A stretch of 8,611 nucleotides of DNA, from the NCBI GenBank assembly GCA_947305825.1, contig CAMZET010000052.1:1-8611 (forward strand), read 5' to 3'. The notes below the pieces were generated by a model that was not told the origin of the DNA, searched no databases, and saw only the letters and a program-made list of their open reading frames with translations. The translations under genes were made by a program, and so were the position numbers. Shown piece after piece: positions 1 through 5,951 of this stretch. Position 1 is the stretch's first letter. Each line of letters opens with the position of its first letter. This DNA is from an uncultured Verrucomicrobiota bacterium (GTDB lineage: Bacteria > Verrucomicrobiota > Kiritimatiellia > RFP12 > UBA1067).

Positions 1-14
1 CTGTCCCCTCTCCC

Positions 15-31
15 ATACCCCCGGGGGGTAT
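15..31. repeat. G/C-rich palindrome downstream of the rsmB-like gene
   Basis: Eight-base arms (15-22 and 24-31) are perfect inverted repeats around a single central base. As RNA this could fold as a six-pair stem with a five-base loop. It lies about 30 bases past the stop codon of the last gene of the operon, in the 60-base stretch that otherwise holds no gene. Read on the minus strand, it is followed by further G runs (GGG, then GGGG), and no T-run follows the stem. It may be a 3'-end or processing structure, but it does not meet the usual pattern of an intrinsic terminator. The region beyond the window edge is not visible. Confidence 0.35.
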
Positions 32-60
32 CAGCCTCCTGCCTCTTGGTTTCCAGAGCG

Positions 61-1251
61 CTAAATCTCCAGGAGCAAGGAGGCGGCGAAGGCGCCGTCG
101 CGGCCTGTGCGTGTCGGGATGCTTTCAGACGAATCGAGGAGGCGGAAGCGCGGGTTGCGCGACAGGAAGCCCTCTACCTGGCGTTCGTTTTCTTCCGGCT
201 CTATCGAGCACGTGGAATACACGAGCAAGCCGCCCGGGCGAAGGCGCCTCGCCGCAGCGTCGAGGATGGCTGCCTGTAGGCGCACGAGTTCGGCGAGGCG
301 TTCCGGCGACCAGTTCCAGCGAGCGTCCGGGCGGCGCTGGAGAACGCCCGTGTTCGAGCAAGGCGCATCGACCAGTATCTTGTCGAACGTCTCGCCCGCC
401 GGCGGCAGTTCCGCAACGACCCGCACCTTTGCGTCGAGCCGCGTGCGGCGCAGATTCTCCTCGAGGCGCCTACGGCGCTTCGGGTTCACCTCGCAGGCCA
501 CCACGTCCGCGCCGCGCCACGCGCACTGGATAGCCTTGCCGCCCGGCGCGGCGCAGGCATCCAGCAAGCGTTCGCCCGAAACGGGTGCAAGCAGTTCCAC
601 CGCCGCAGCCGTGGCGGGGTCCTGGACGATGAACGCGCCCTCGGCGAAACCCGGGACATCCTCCACACGGCACGAGCGCTCGAGCTGCGTGAAAGAACCG
701 TCTGGGCGGGCGAGCCATGTCGCCGCCGGGCGATTGCACCACTTGGCAAGCTCCTCCGCCTCGGATGCGCCGAACCGGGAAACCCACCTCGAATACAGCG
801 CTCGCGGCATGCTCTCTCGCACGTCGGCAGGCTGCGACGCAAGAAGCGCTTCCAGTTCTTCTCGCCGCCTCAGGAGATTGCGCAGGACGCCGTTCGTCAC
901 GCGCGCAATGCTTGGGTTTTCGCACATCTTCGCGGCTGCTACAGTCTCGTGCACGGCCGCGAAATCCGGCACGGCGTCCATGTAGAGGATTTGCGCGGCG
1001 CCGACATAGAGGAGCGCCTCGAGCTCCCCCTTCGGCCATTTGGGAATCAGGCGGCCCAGCACGAAGCGCATTGCACGGATGCGCCGCAGGACGGTGTAGA
1101 CCAAATCCTGCACGAACGCACGGTCCGGTCCGTCGGGCAAAAGCGAGGAAGCAAAGTCGCGTGTGGCCAACGTGCGCAAGACGATGAAGGCGGCCTGGCG
1201 GCGCGAGGCGCCGGGCGCGCCGGCCTGGCGGCTGCTAGTAGAGTTTTTCAT
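61..1251 (-). CDS. rsmB: RsmB-type 16S rRNA (cytosine-5) methyltransferase
   Basis: This 396-residue protein is predicted to make m5C in small-subunit rRNA from S-adenosylmethionine (C967 in E. coli RsmB). Residues about 18-135 form an all-helical NusB-like RNA-binding domain, which distinguishes RsmB from RsmF. Residues about 150-396 are the Rossmann methyltransferase. The SAM-binding motif DACAAPGGKA is at 231-240. The motif IV PC cysteine is C298 in DAPCSNTG. The motif VI TC nucleophile is C348 in YSTCSIEPEENE. The C-terminus ends in the family's GRDGAFAASLL pattern (383-393). Length is close to the usual 430 or so. The ATG lies 17 bases inside the FmdB gene, with a GAGGG purine run just upstream, so translation is probably coupled. 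Both catalytic cysteines are present, so it should be active. The target base is inferred from the family. Confidence 0.93.
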   Translation of the reverse strand: MKNSTSSRQAGAPGASRRQAAFIVLRTLATRDFASSLLPDGPDRAFVQDLVYTVLRRIRAMRFVLGRLIPKWPKGELEALLYVGAAQILYMDAVPDFAAVHETVAAAKMCENPSIARVTNGVLRNLLRRREELEALLASQPADVRESMPRALYSRWVSRFGASEAEELAKWCNRPAATWLARPDGSFTQLERSCRVEDVPGFAEGAFIVQDPATAAAVELLAPVSGERLLDACAAPGGKAIQCAWRGADVVACEVNPKRRRRLEENLRRTRLDAKVRVVAELPPAGETFDKILVDAPCSNTGVLQRRPDARWNWSPERLAELVRLQAAILDAAARRLRPGGLLVYSTCSIEPEENERQVEGFLSRNPRFRLLDSSESIPTRTGRDGAFAASLLLEI

Positions 1252-1489
1252 AGCCCTCGCCCGACGGGGTGCGCTTCAGTGTATGGAAGCCGGCGCGCTT
1301 GGCGCGGTAGTGCAGGTCGGTGCGCGAGTGCGTCAGGCCCGGGGCCTGCACCACCTTGAACACTTTCGCTCGGCAGTACGGGCAATGGTCGAGCGGAGGC
1401 TCTTTCAGGCTCTGCATGATTTCAAAGCCGCAGCGGCACTTGTCGCACCCCTTCTCCGGCTCTTTCGCTTCATATACGTACAGCGGCAT
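1235..1489 (-). CDS. FmdB-family zinc-ribbon protein
   Basis: This is a small 84-residue protein beginning MPLYVYEA, the usual opening of the FmdB putative regulatory family. A zinc ribbon is formed by CDKC (C15, C18) and CPYC (C36, C39), with an extra cysteine at C20. The segment FEIMQSLKEPP between the knuckles is family-typical. The C-terminal half is basic, as if it contacted nucleic acid or ribosome. The function of the family is not established; the name comes from a gene near formamidase/acetamidase genes and should not be read as a role here. It starts one base after the stop of the response-regulator gene and has a strong Shine-Dalgarno (GGAGGAG) inside that gene's end. Its own last 17 bases overlap the rsmB-like gene. 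The position next to an rRNA methyltransferase would suit a housekeeping role, but that is inference. Confidence 0.88.
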   Translation of the reverse strand: MPLYVYEAKEPEKGCDKCRCGFEIMQSLKEPPLDHCPYCRAKVFKVVQAPGLTHSRTDLHYRAKRAGFHTLKRTPSGEGYEKLY

Positions 1490-1490
1490 T

Positions 1491-2936
1491 CTACTCCTCC
1501 TTGTCCTTCCATTCGTTCATGCGGCGCAGCAGAGTGCGCCGAGAAATGCCAAGTCGCTTGGCGGCCTCCGCCTTGCGGCCGCCGGTCGCCTCCAGCGCCG
1601 CGAATATCATCGCTTTCTCCTGGTCGCGGAAAAGCGTCCGCTGCGCTCCTACCGGCGCGGTCTGCAGTTTCGACGACGACGCCGCTGTCGCCGCCGCAGG
1701 GTGCGTCGCTGGCGTCTGCGGCGCTGCCGTCTGCGGCGCAGACGCGGAGGATGCCGCAGCGGCAGCGCCGTTCGCTATTTCCAGCGGCACGTCCGCGACC
1801 GTCAGCTTCCCGCCGGAAGAGAGCACGACCATCTTTTCGACGACATTGCGCAGCTGCCGGACGTTCCCGGGCCACGGATAGTCTTCCAGCAGTTTCATCG
1901 CGGCCGGCTCTATCCCCTTCACTGCCGAACCGTTCGCCTTGGAGAATTCCTTGAGGAAACGCGATGCGAGAAGAGCTATGTCGCCGGGCCTCTCGCGGAG
2001 CGCCGGCAGGCGTATGTCTATGACGTTTAGCCTGTAATAGAGGTCCTCGCGGAACTTGCCCTCGTTCACGAGCGCCAGGAGGTCCTTGTTTGTGGCGGTG
2101 AGCAGGCGGAAGTCGGACGTCCGCAGGGAGGACTCGCCGACGCGCTGGAACGAGCGCGTCTCGAGCACTCTGAGGAGTTTGACCTGCACGTCAGGCGAGA
2201 TTTCGCCTATTTCGTCGAGGAAGAGAGTTCCGCCGTCGGCGGTCTCGAAGCATCCGGCGCGGTCGCGAGCGTCGGTGAACGCGCCCTTTATGGAGCCGAA
2301 GAGTTCCGTTTCGAGGAGCGAGGACGGCAGAGCGGAGCATTCGACGGCGACGAACGGCCCATTGGCGCGCCGCGAAGCGTTGTGTATGGCGCGCGCCGTG
2401 AGCTCCTTGCCGGAGCCGCTGGGGCCCTCGATGAGTATGTTCGCGTCAGTGGGGGCCACTTTGCGTATCAGCGTATAGACGCGCTCCATCGCCGGCGAGC
2501 GCCCTGTGAAGTCGCCCATGCCGTAGCGCGAGTCGAGCTCCGTCCGCAGCTCCTTGACTTCGCGCTCGAGCTCAATGGTCTTCAGCACCTTCGCGACGCG
2601 GCGTTCGAGCGCCGCAATATCGGTGACGGGCTTGGTGATGAAGTCGTCCGCGCCCTCTTTCATCGCCTCGACGGCGAGGTCAATTTCGCCGAAAGCGGTA
2701 ATGATTATGGCCGCGAGCGCCGGGTTTGCCGCCTTGGCGCGCTTTATGAGCTCGAGGCCGTTCTCGCCGGGCATCTTGTAGTCGGTGATGAGCAGCGCCA
2801 AATCCGGGTTGGCCTCCACGAGTTTCATGGCCGCCTCCGCGTCCGGCGCCGTGAGGCACTCGTACTTCGCGGAGAGTATGCGCGCCATCACGTCGCGCGT
2901 CGGCTTCTCGTCGTCGGTTATGAGTATCTTCGTCAT
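1491..2936 (-). CDS. NtrC-family sigma-54-dependent response regulator
   Basis: This 481-residue bacterial enhancer-binding protein should activate sigma-54 RNA polymerase when phosphorylated by the kinase encoded just upstream. Residues 1-120 are the receiver: acidic pocket D8/D9, phosphoacceptor D52, T80 and K102. Residues about 142-388 are the AAA+ domain. Walker A is GPSGSGKE (171-178) and Walker B is GGTLFLDEIGE (235-245). FREDLYYRLNV is at 295-305 and WPGNVRQLRN at 355-364. The sigma-54 contact loop reads GAFTDA (218-223) instead of GAFTGA. Residues about 390-430 are a low-complexity Ala/Pro/Thr/Ser linker. A Fis-type helix-turn-helix (about 445-476, with KAEAAKRLGISRRTLLRRM) ends the protein. 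Its ATG overlaps the kinase stop in ATGA, with a GGAGG three bases before the start. Its target promoters are not identifiable from the window. Confidence 0.95.
   Translation of the reverse strand: MTKILITDDEKPTRDVMARILSAKYECLTAPDAEAAMKLVEANPDLALLITDYKMPGENGLELIKRAKAANPALAAIIITAFGEIDLAVEAMKEGADDFITKPVTDIAALERRVAKVLKTIELEREVKELRTELDSRYGMGDFTGRSPAMERVYTLIRKVAPTDANILIEGPSGSGKELTARAIHNASRRANGPFVAVECSALPSSLLETELFGSIKGAFTDARDRAGCFETADGGTLFLDEIGEISPDVQVKLLRVLETRSFQRVGESSLRTSDFRLLTATNKDLLALVNEGKFREDLYYRLNVIDIRLPALRERPGDIALLASRFLKEFSKANGSAVKGIEPAAMKLLEDYPWPGNVRQLRNVVEKMVVLSSGGKLTVADVPLEIANGAAAAASSASAPQTAAPQTPATHPAAATAASSSKLQTAPVGAQRTLFRDQEKAMIFAALEATGGRKAEAAKRLGISRRTLLRRMNEWKDKEE
1494..1500 (-). promoter_or_regulatory. 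Strong Shine-Dalgarno for the FmdB-family gene
   Basis: On the minus strand GGAGGAG sits four bases before the ATG at 1489, overlapping the last codons of the response regulator gene. It is the clearest ribosome-binding site in the window. It suggests FmdB is made at a higher level than its neighbours, although it is cotranscribed with them. Confidence 0.7.
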
Positions 2937-3994
2937 TTTCCTCCAAGGGCGCGTATGCGCCGCTCGATGCGCGGAATCCTGATTGTGAAAGTCGTCCCCT
3001 GGCCTTCCGCCGACTCTGCGGAGATTGTTCCGCCGTGGTCGCGCACAATCCTGGCGCAGACCATGAGGCCGAGACCCGTGCCGCGTTCCTTGGTCGTCCT
3101 GTAAGGCTCGAAGAGGTGCGCGAGCTGTGCGGGCGGCATGCCGGCGCCGTTGTCGCGAATGTCGACTATGGCGTCGTTGTCGTCGGCGCGCACGTCTATG
3201 TCGATGGCGCCGCCGTCATGGACTGCCTCCAGGGAATTCTTCAGGAGATTGAAATACACCTGCTCGAACTGCGACTTGTCGATGGCTACGCTCGGCAGGG
3301 CGGCGGGCACGTCGAGCGTGACGGAAATGCGGCGCTCCTCGAACTGGCCTTTGAGCGTGCGCAGGCAGTTCTTCAGCGGCTCTGCGATGCTTCCGGGCAG
3401 CAGATTGGGACGCGACGGCCTCAAGGCCTGCAGGAAGCCGCGCAGTATGCCCTCCAGTCGCGCAATCTGCCCTAGGCACGTTTTCACGCATTCGTCGCCT
3501 GGCCGCTCGCGCTCCAGCAGCTGCAGGTTGAGCGAAATGGCGTTTAGCGGATTGGCGATTTCATGGGCGACGCCGGCGGCAAGGTCGCGCACCGCCTTCG
3601 TCGCGCCTATGCGCAGTTCCTCTTCCGTCCGCGCCTTCTCGGCGGTTATGTCGCGCAGATACACGAGAGTGCCGGCCTTTACCGGCAGCGTGCGCATCTC
3701 CAGCGCTCGCTCGTCTGGATACGTGACCGAGAGTTCGCGCTTGGACGCCTTGCCGAGCGGGATTTCGAGCGAACGAATGGCGCCGTCCACCTGCATTCCG
3801 AGAAGTTCGCGCGCGGCGGGATTGGAGCGCACCAGTTCGCCGTTCTCGCCCAGGACTATTATTCCCTCCGAGTTCGCGGTGAATAGGGCTTCCAGGAAAT
3901 CGGCCTCGTCGGCGATGAGCCTGTATTGCTCGCGGAGCTGCTCCGCGTCGAGACGCGCAATGCGCTTGCGCACGCCCTTGAAGAAGTTTCTCAT
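2933..3994 (-). CDS. Cytoplasmic PAS-domain sensor histidine kinase (NtrB-like)
   Basis: This 353-residue kinase has no signal peptide or membrane segment, so it should sense something in the cytoplasm. Residues 1-32 are a charged helical lead-in. Residues about 33-118 form a PAS domain (SEGIIVLGENGELVRSNPAA, ending in VYLRDITAEK). The HisKA H-box is LAAGVAHEIANPLNAI with phospho-site H144. The HATPase domain has its N-box at FNLLKNSLEAV (N253), the ATP-lid motif DIRDNGAGMP (D281) and GTGLGL at 305-310. The reading frame stays open upstream to about 5143, but that part overlaps the toroid gene and has no recognisable domain. The start MRNFFKGV at 3994 overlaps the preceding stop as ATGA. The kinase stop in turn overlaps the regulator start as ATGA, so this is a cognate NtrB/NtrC-like pair. 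No clear Shine-Dalgarno precedes 3994, consistent with translational coupling. Confidence 0.94.
   Translation of the reverse strand: MRNFFKGVRKRIARLDAEQLREQYRLIADEADFLEALFTANSEGIIVLGENGELVRSNPAARELLGMQVDGAIRSLEIPLGKASKRELSVTYPDERALEMRTLPVKAGTLVYLRDITAEKARTEEELRIGATKAVRDLAAGVAHEIANPLNAISLNLQLLERERPGDECVKTCLGQIARLEGILRGFLQALRPSRPNLLPGSIAEPLKNCLRTLKGQFEERRISVTLDVPAALPSVAIDKSQFEQVYFNLLKNSLEAVHDGGAIDIDVRADDNDAIVDIRDNGAGMPPAQLAHLFEPYRTTKERGTGLGLMVCARIVRDHGGTISAESAEGQGTTFTIRIPRIERRIRALGGK
2940..2944 (-). promoter_or_regulatory. Shine-Dalgarno for the response regulator
   Basis: GGAGG on the minus strand lies within the last codons of the histidine kinase gene, three bases before the regulator's ATG at 2936. 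The spacing is short but workable. Together with the ATGA stop/start overlap it supports the chosen start and coupled translation of kinase and regulator. Confidence 0.6.
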
Positions 3995-5094
3995 TTCGCG
4001 TCGCAGAGTTGAAGTGCAAGCATGGCGAAGGAAGTGCAAAGCACGGGGTCGCTTTCCCAGAAGCGGTTGTTGTCGTTGGACCAGGAGCCGTCCGGCTTCT
4101 GGAGGGAGACGAGCCTTGCGGAGAGTTCCGCCTTCCAGTCGTGCGTGCCGACGGATTCGACGCCGGCGGCGTCCAGTGCGCGCGAGAGGATGTCGTAGTA
4201 GTAGTACAGCCCCTGGCCGCCCATGCCGGGATTTTCGTCGAGCGTCCAGAAGCGTTCGCAGTATTCGAGGGCCTGGCGGACGCGCGGGTCGCCCTTGGAG
4301 AGGGAGGCGTGGCACATGGAGAGGACGGCGGCGTAAGTCATGGAGCCGTAGGCGCGTAGGGAAACGCGGCCGTTCTCGTTGGTGCTGGCGCCGGCCTGCG
4401 GGGTGCGGTTGTTGTAGGCCGCAGCGCCGGCGTCCGGTCCTTCCTTCTTGAGGAGGGAGTCGACGAAGGCGATGGCGCGGTCCCAGTCGACATCGACGCG
4501 GCGGCCGCCTGGGCGCAGTTCCTCGAGGGCGGCGGTGCGGTGCATCGCGTCGAGTGCGTAGGCGGTGTTGGACAAATCGGCGTATCGGCGGCGCGAGATT
4601 TTGTCGTAGCCGAAGCCGCCGGCCAAGGTGTCGTCGCCGGTGAGCTGTGAAGAGGCGATGTATTCGCGCGCCTTGAGCAGGGCGGCTGTCGGGGCCTTGC
4701 CGCATGAGAAGAGCGCGGAGAGGCAGACGGAGGTGTTGTAGTTGCCCAAGCCGCTGCCGCCGCGGCCGGGCTTGGGCACGTAAAAGCCGCCGTCTTCGCG
4801 CTGCGTGGAGAGGACGAACGCCGCGCCGCGCCCGACCGCAGACGAAAGAGCCTCCGGGTCGAGCCCGGCTTTCGCCGCATCGACGCCGCATAGCGCCCAT
4901 GCCGGCAGGGCCGTGAGCGCGGGCATCTGCGCATCGCTCCAATGCCCGTCGCCGGATTGCGAACGCAGCAGGAACTGCGCGCCGTTCGCAAGCGCCGCGC
5001 CGAGAGCGTTTTCCGCTTCGCCGCCGGGCGCCGCGCTCGCCATCGCTGCGGCGCACGCCGCCGCCATCGCCATCTTGACCAATCTCGTTTTCAT
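3991..5094 (-). CDS. Secreted prenyltransferase/squalene-oxidase repeat (alpha/alpha toroid) protein
   Basis: This 367-residue exported protein opens with a signal peptide: basic MKTRLVK, a hydrophobic Ala/Met stretch, and a likely cleavage site after ASA at 19-21. The rest is repeated alpha/alpha-toroid units with QW-like motifs: QSGDGHW (46-52), QREDGGFYVP (98-107) and QKPDGSWSN (332-340). It also carries blocks I recall as typical of an uncharacterised family frequent in PVC bacteria: DLSNTAYALDAM (173-184), LRAYGSMTYA (246-255) and DENPGMGGQGLYYYYDIL (286-303). The DXDD acid motif of class II terpene cyclases is absent; the nearest is TGDD at 152-155. Cyclase activity is therefore doubtful and a binding or scaffold role is as likely. 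ATG 5094 is chosen over the upstream in-frame codon at 5208 because it yields the signal peptide and follows an AAAGG at nine bases. It is the first gene of the five-gene run. Confidence 0.88.
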   Translation of the reverse strand: MKTRLVKMAMAAACAAAMASAAPGGEAENALGAALANGAQFLLRSQSGDGHWSDAQMPALTALPAWALCGVDAAKAGLDPEALSSAVGRGAAFVLSTQREDGGFYVPKPGRGGSGLGNYNTSVCLSALFSCGKAPTAALLKAREYIASSQLTGDDTLAGGFGYDKISRRRYADLSNTAYALDAMHRTAALEELRPGGRRVDVDWDRAIAFVDSLLKKEGPDAGAAAYNNRTPQAGASTNENGRVSLRAYGSMTYAAVLSMCHASLSKGDPRVRQALEYCERFWTLDENPGMGGQGLYYYYDILSRALDAAGVESVGTHDWKAELSARLVSLQKPDGSWSNDNNRFWESDPVLCTSFAMLALQLCDAK

Positions 5095-5124
5095 GCCTTG
5101 TCGCCTTTCGATAATCGCCGCCTC

Positions 5125-5141
5125 GCCGGCCTTGAGCCGGC
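5125..5141. repeat. Short hairpin between rnc and the toroid operon
   Basis: GCCGGC arms at 5125-5130 and 5136-5141 flank a five-base loop. The six-pair G/C stem is possible on RNA from either strand. It lies in the 83-bp gap between the rnc stop and the toroid start, about 36 bases after the former. No T-run follows on the minus strand, so it is not a standard intrinsic terminator. It could be a processing or mRNA-stability element between the two transcription units, or chance in GC-rich DNA. Confidence 0.3.
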
Positions 5142-5153
5142 AAATGCCTGCCA
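5140..5153 (-). promoter_or_regulatory. Imperfect -24/-12 (sigma-54-like) sequence before the toroid operon
   Basis: On the minus strand the sequence reads TGGCAGG, three bases, then TTGC. The sigma-54 consensus is TGGCACG, four bases, then TTGC, so the two elements match well but are one base too close. The place is right: about 45 bases upstream of the first gene of an operon that encodes its own sigma-54 activator. Spacing is strict for sigma-54, so this is a weak candidate and could easily be chance. Confidence 0.18.
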
Positions 5154-5177
5154 TGCTTGATGAAGAAAATGCGCCGG

Positions 5178-5894
5178 CTACTGCGCGGCGTCCGGCCACC
5201 TGCCGCATTCGAGCAGCTTCCTGGCCGCCGCCGTCTCGGCGTCTTTGCGCGTCCTCGCCTCGCCGAACGCCTCGCCTACCGTATCGACCGTCACCTTCAC
5301 GCGAAACAGCGGCTCGTGCGACGTGCCGACTACCGACACGATTTCATACGCCGGATGGCGGTGCGGCAACAGCGCCTGCGCCCGCTTCTGCAAATCCCCC
5401 TTCGGATTGACGCTCCAATAGCCGGCATCCGCCTGCGCCTCTAGCCCGTAGCCCGCGTACACGCGCTGCGCCGCCTCTATGCCTCCGTCCATCCACGCCG
5501 CGCCGATTATCGCCTCCATCGCGTCTGCCAGGACTTTGGCGTCGTCGCGCAGTTCCGATGCGCCCTTGTTGCGCTTGAGGATGCCCTTCAGGCCGAGGCG
5601 GACCGCCGCCGCGCACAGCGGCGGCGTCGAAACCATGCGCACCCGCCGTTCGCTCAATTCCCCCTCCTGCGCCGAGGGGAACTCGCGGTAGAGTTCGTCT
5701 GCCGCCAGCATGTTGAGAATGCTGTCGCCAAGGAACTCCAGGCGCTGGTTGTCCTCGACGCCGGGGCTTGTCATGCGGCAGGCGGGCGTCGTAAGCGCCA
5801 TGTCCAGAAGCCGCTCGTCGCCGAAGCGGTATCCCAGTTCCTTCTGCAGTTGCTCCGCGCCGTCGCGAAGCGTCTCGTTGTCCTCTGCAAGCAT
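5178..5894 (-). CDS. rnc: Ribonuclease III
   Basis: This 238-residue endonuclease cleaves double-stranded RNA, acting in rRNA processing and mRNA turnover. The catalytic domain spans about 15-150. It contains the signature NQRLEFLGDSIL (49-60) with metal ligands E53 and D57, the EGELSERR helix with E77, and LADAMEAIIGA (122-132) with metal ligands D124 and E127. A double-stranded RNA-binding domain follows (about 163-231), ending in RKDAETAAARKLLE. Length matches the family. Position 50 is Gln where E. coli has E38, while the four core metal ligands are intact, so activity is expected. No Shine-Dalgarno precedes ATG 5894, and no other AUG, GUG or UUG lies in frame back to the stop codon of the exchanger gene. 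The start therefore stands despite the odd leader. The gap to the toroid gene is 83 bp. Confidence 0.95.
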   Translation of the reverse strand: MLAEDNETLRDGAEQLQKELGYRFGDERLLDMALTTPACRMTSPGVEDNQRLEFLGDSILNMLAADELYREFPSAQEGELSERRVRMVSTPPLCAAAVRLGLKGILKRNKGASELRDDAKVLADAMEAIIGAAWMDGGIEAAQRVYAGYGLEAQADAGYWSVNPKGDLQKRAQALLPHRHPAYEIVSVVGTSHEPLFRVKVTVDTVGEAFGEARTRKDAETAAARKLLECGRWPDAAQ

Positions 5895-5901
5895 ACCCAG
5901 T

Positions 5902-5910
5902 ATTTTACCA
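5902..5910 (-). promoter_or_regulatory. Possible extended -10 promoter element at the rnc start
   Basis: TGGTAAAAT on the minus strand fits the extended -10 form TGnTAnnnT and is an AT-rich spot in very GC-rich DNA. No good -35 hexamer is seen 16-18 bases upstream. A start about seven bases downstream of the hexamer would fall at or beside the rnc ATG (5894), which would give a leaderless message. Weak, by sequence match only. Confidence 0.25.
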
Positions 5911-5937
5911 AAACTTCGTCCGTTGCGCTTGTCGCAT
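5905..5937 (-). other. Possible 10-codon leader ORF before rnc
   Basis: An ATG at 5937 opens a ten-codon frame (MRQAQRTKFW) that ends in TAA at 5907-5905, ten bases before the rnc start. It sits directly after a purine-rich run containing GAGGGAG, the only ribosome-binding-like sequence in the gap. Ribosomes ending there could re-start on rnc, which lacks its own site. No conservation evidence is available, so it may be chance. Confidence 0.2.
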
Positions 5938-5951
5938 CTCCCTCTCGCTCT

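Noticed and set aside
107..985. Long plus-strand open frame opposite the rsmB-like gene
   Set aside because: Low-complexity Arg/Ser/Ala translation with no motif, antisense to a gene with clear catalytic motifs; a shadow of GC-rich codon use. The same applies to the other plus-strand frames across the window.
4304..4330. TGGCAC (-24-like) on the plus strand inside the toroid gene
   Set aside because: No matching TTGC at the required distance, and it points away from any gene.
5050..5061. Lipobox at Cys14 of the toroid protein
   Set aside because: The residues before the cysteine are AAA without the Leu usual at -3, and a good signal peptidase I site (ASA) lies just after.
5125..5141. Intrinsic terminator after rnc
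   Set aside because: The stem is only six pairs and no T-run follows on the transcribed strand.
3995..5143. Long upstream extension of the histidine kinase frame (383 codons)
   Set aside because: It overlaps the toroid gene in another frame, is Arg/Ala/Pro-rich with no domain, and is the expected result of few stops in GC-rich DNA. The ATGA junction at 3994 gives a normal kinase start.
5095..5208. 38-residue upstream extension of the toroid protein
   Set aside because: It would overlap the end of rnc and bury the signal peptide; ATG 5094 has a ribosome site and gives a normal exported N-terminus.
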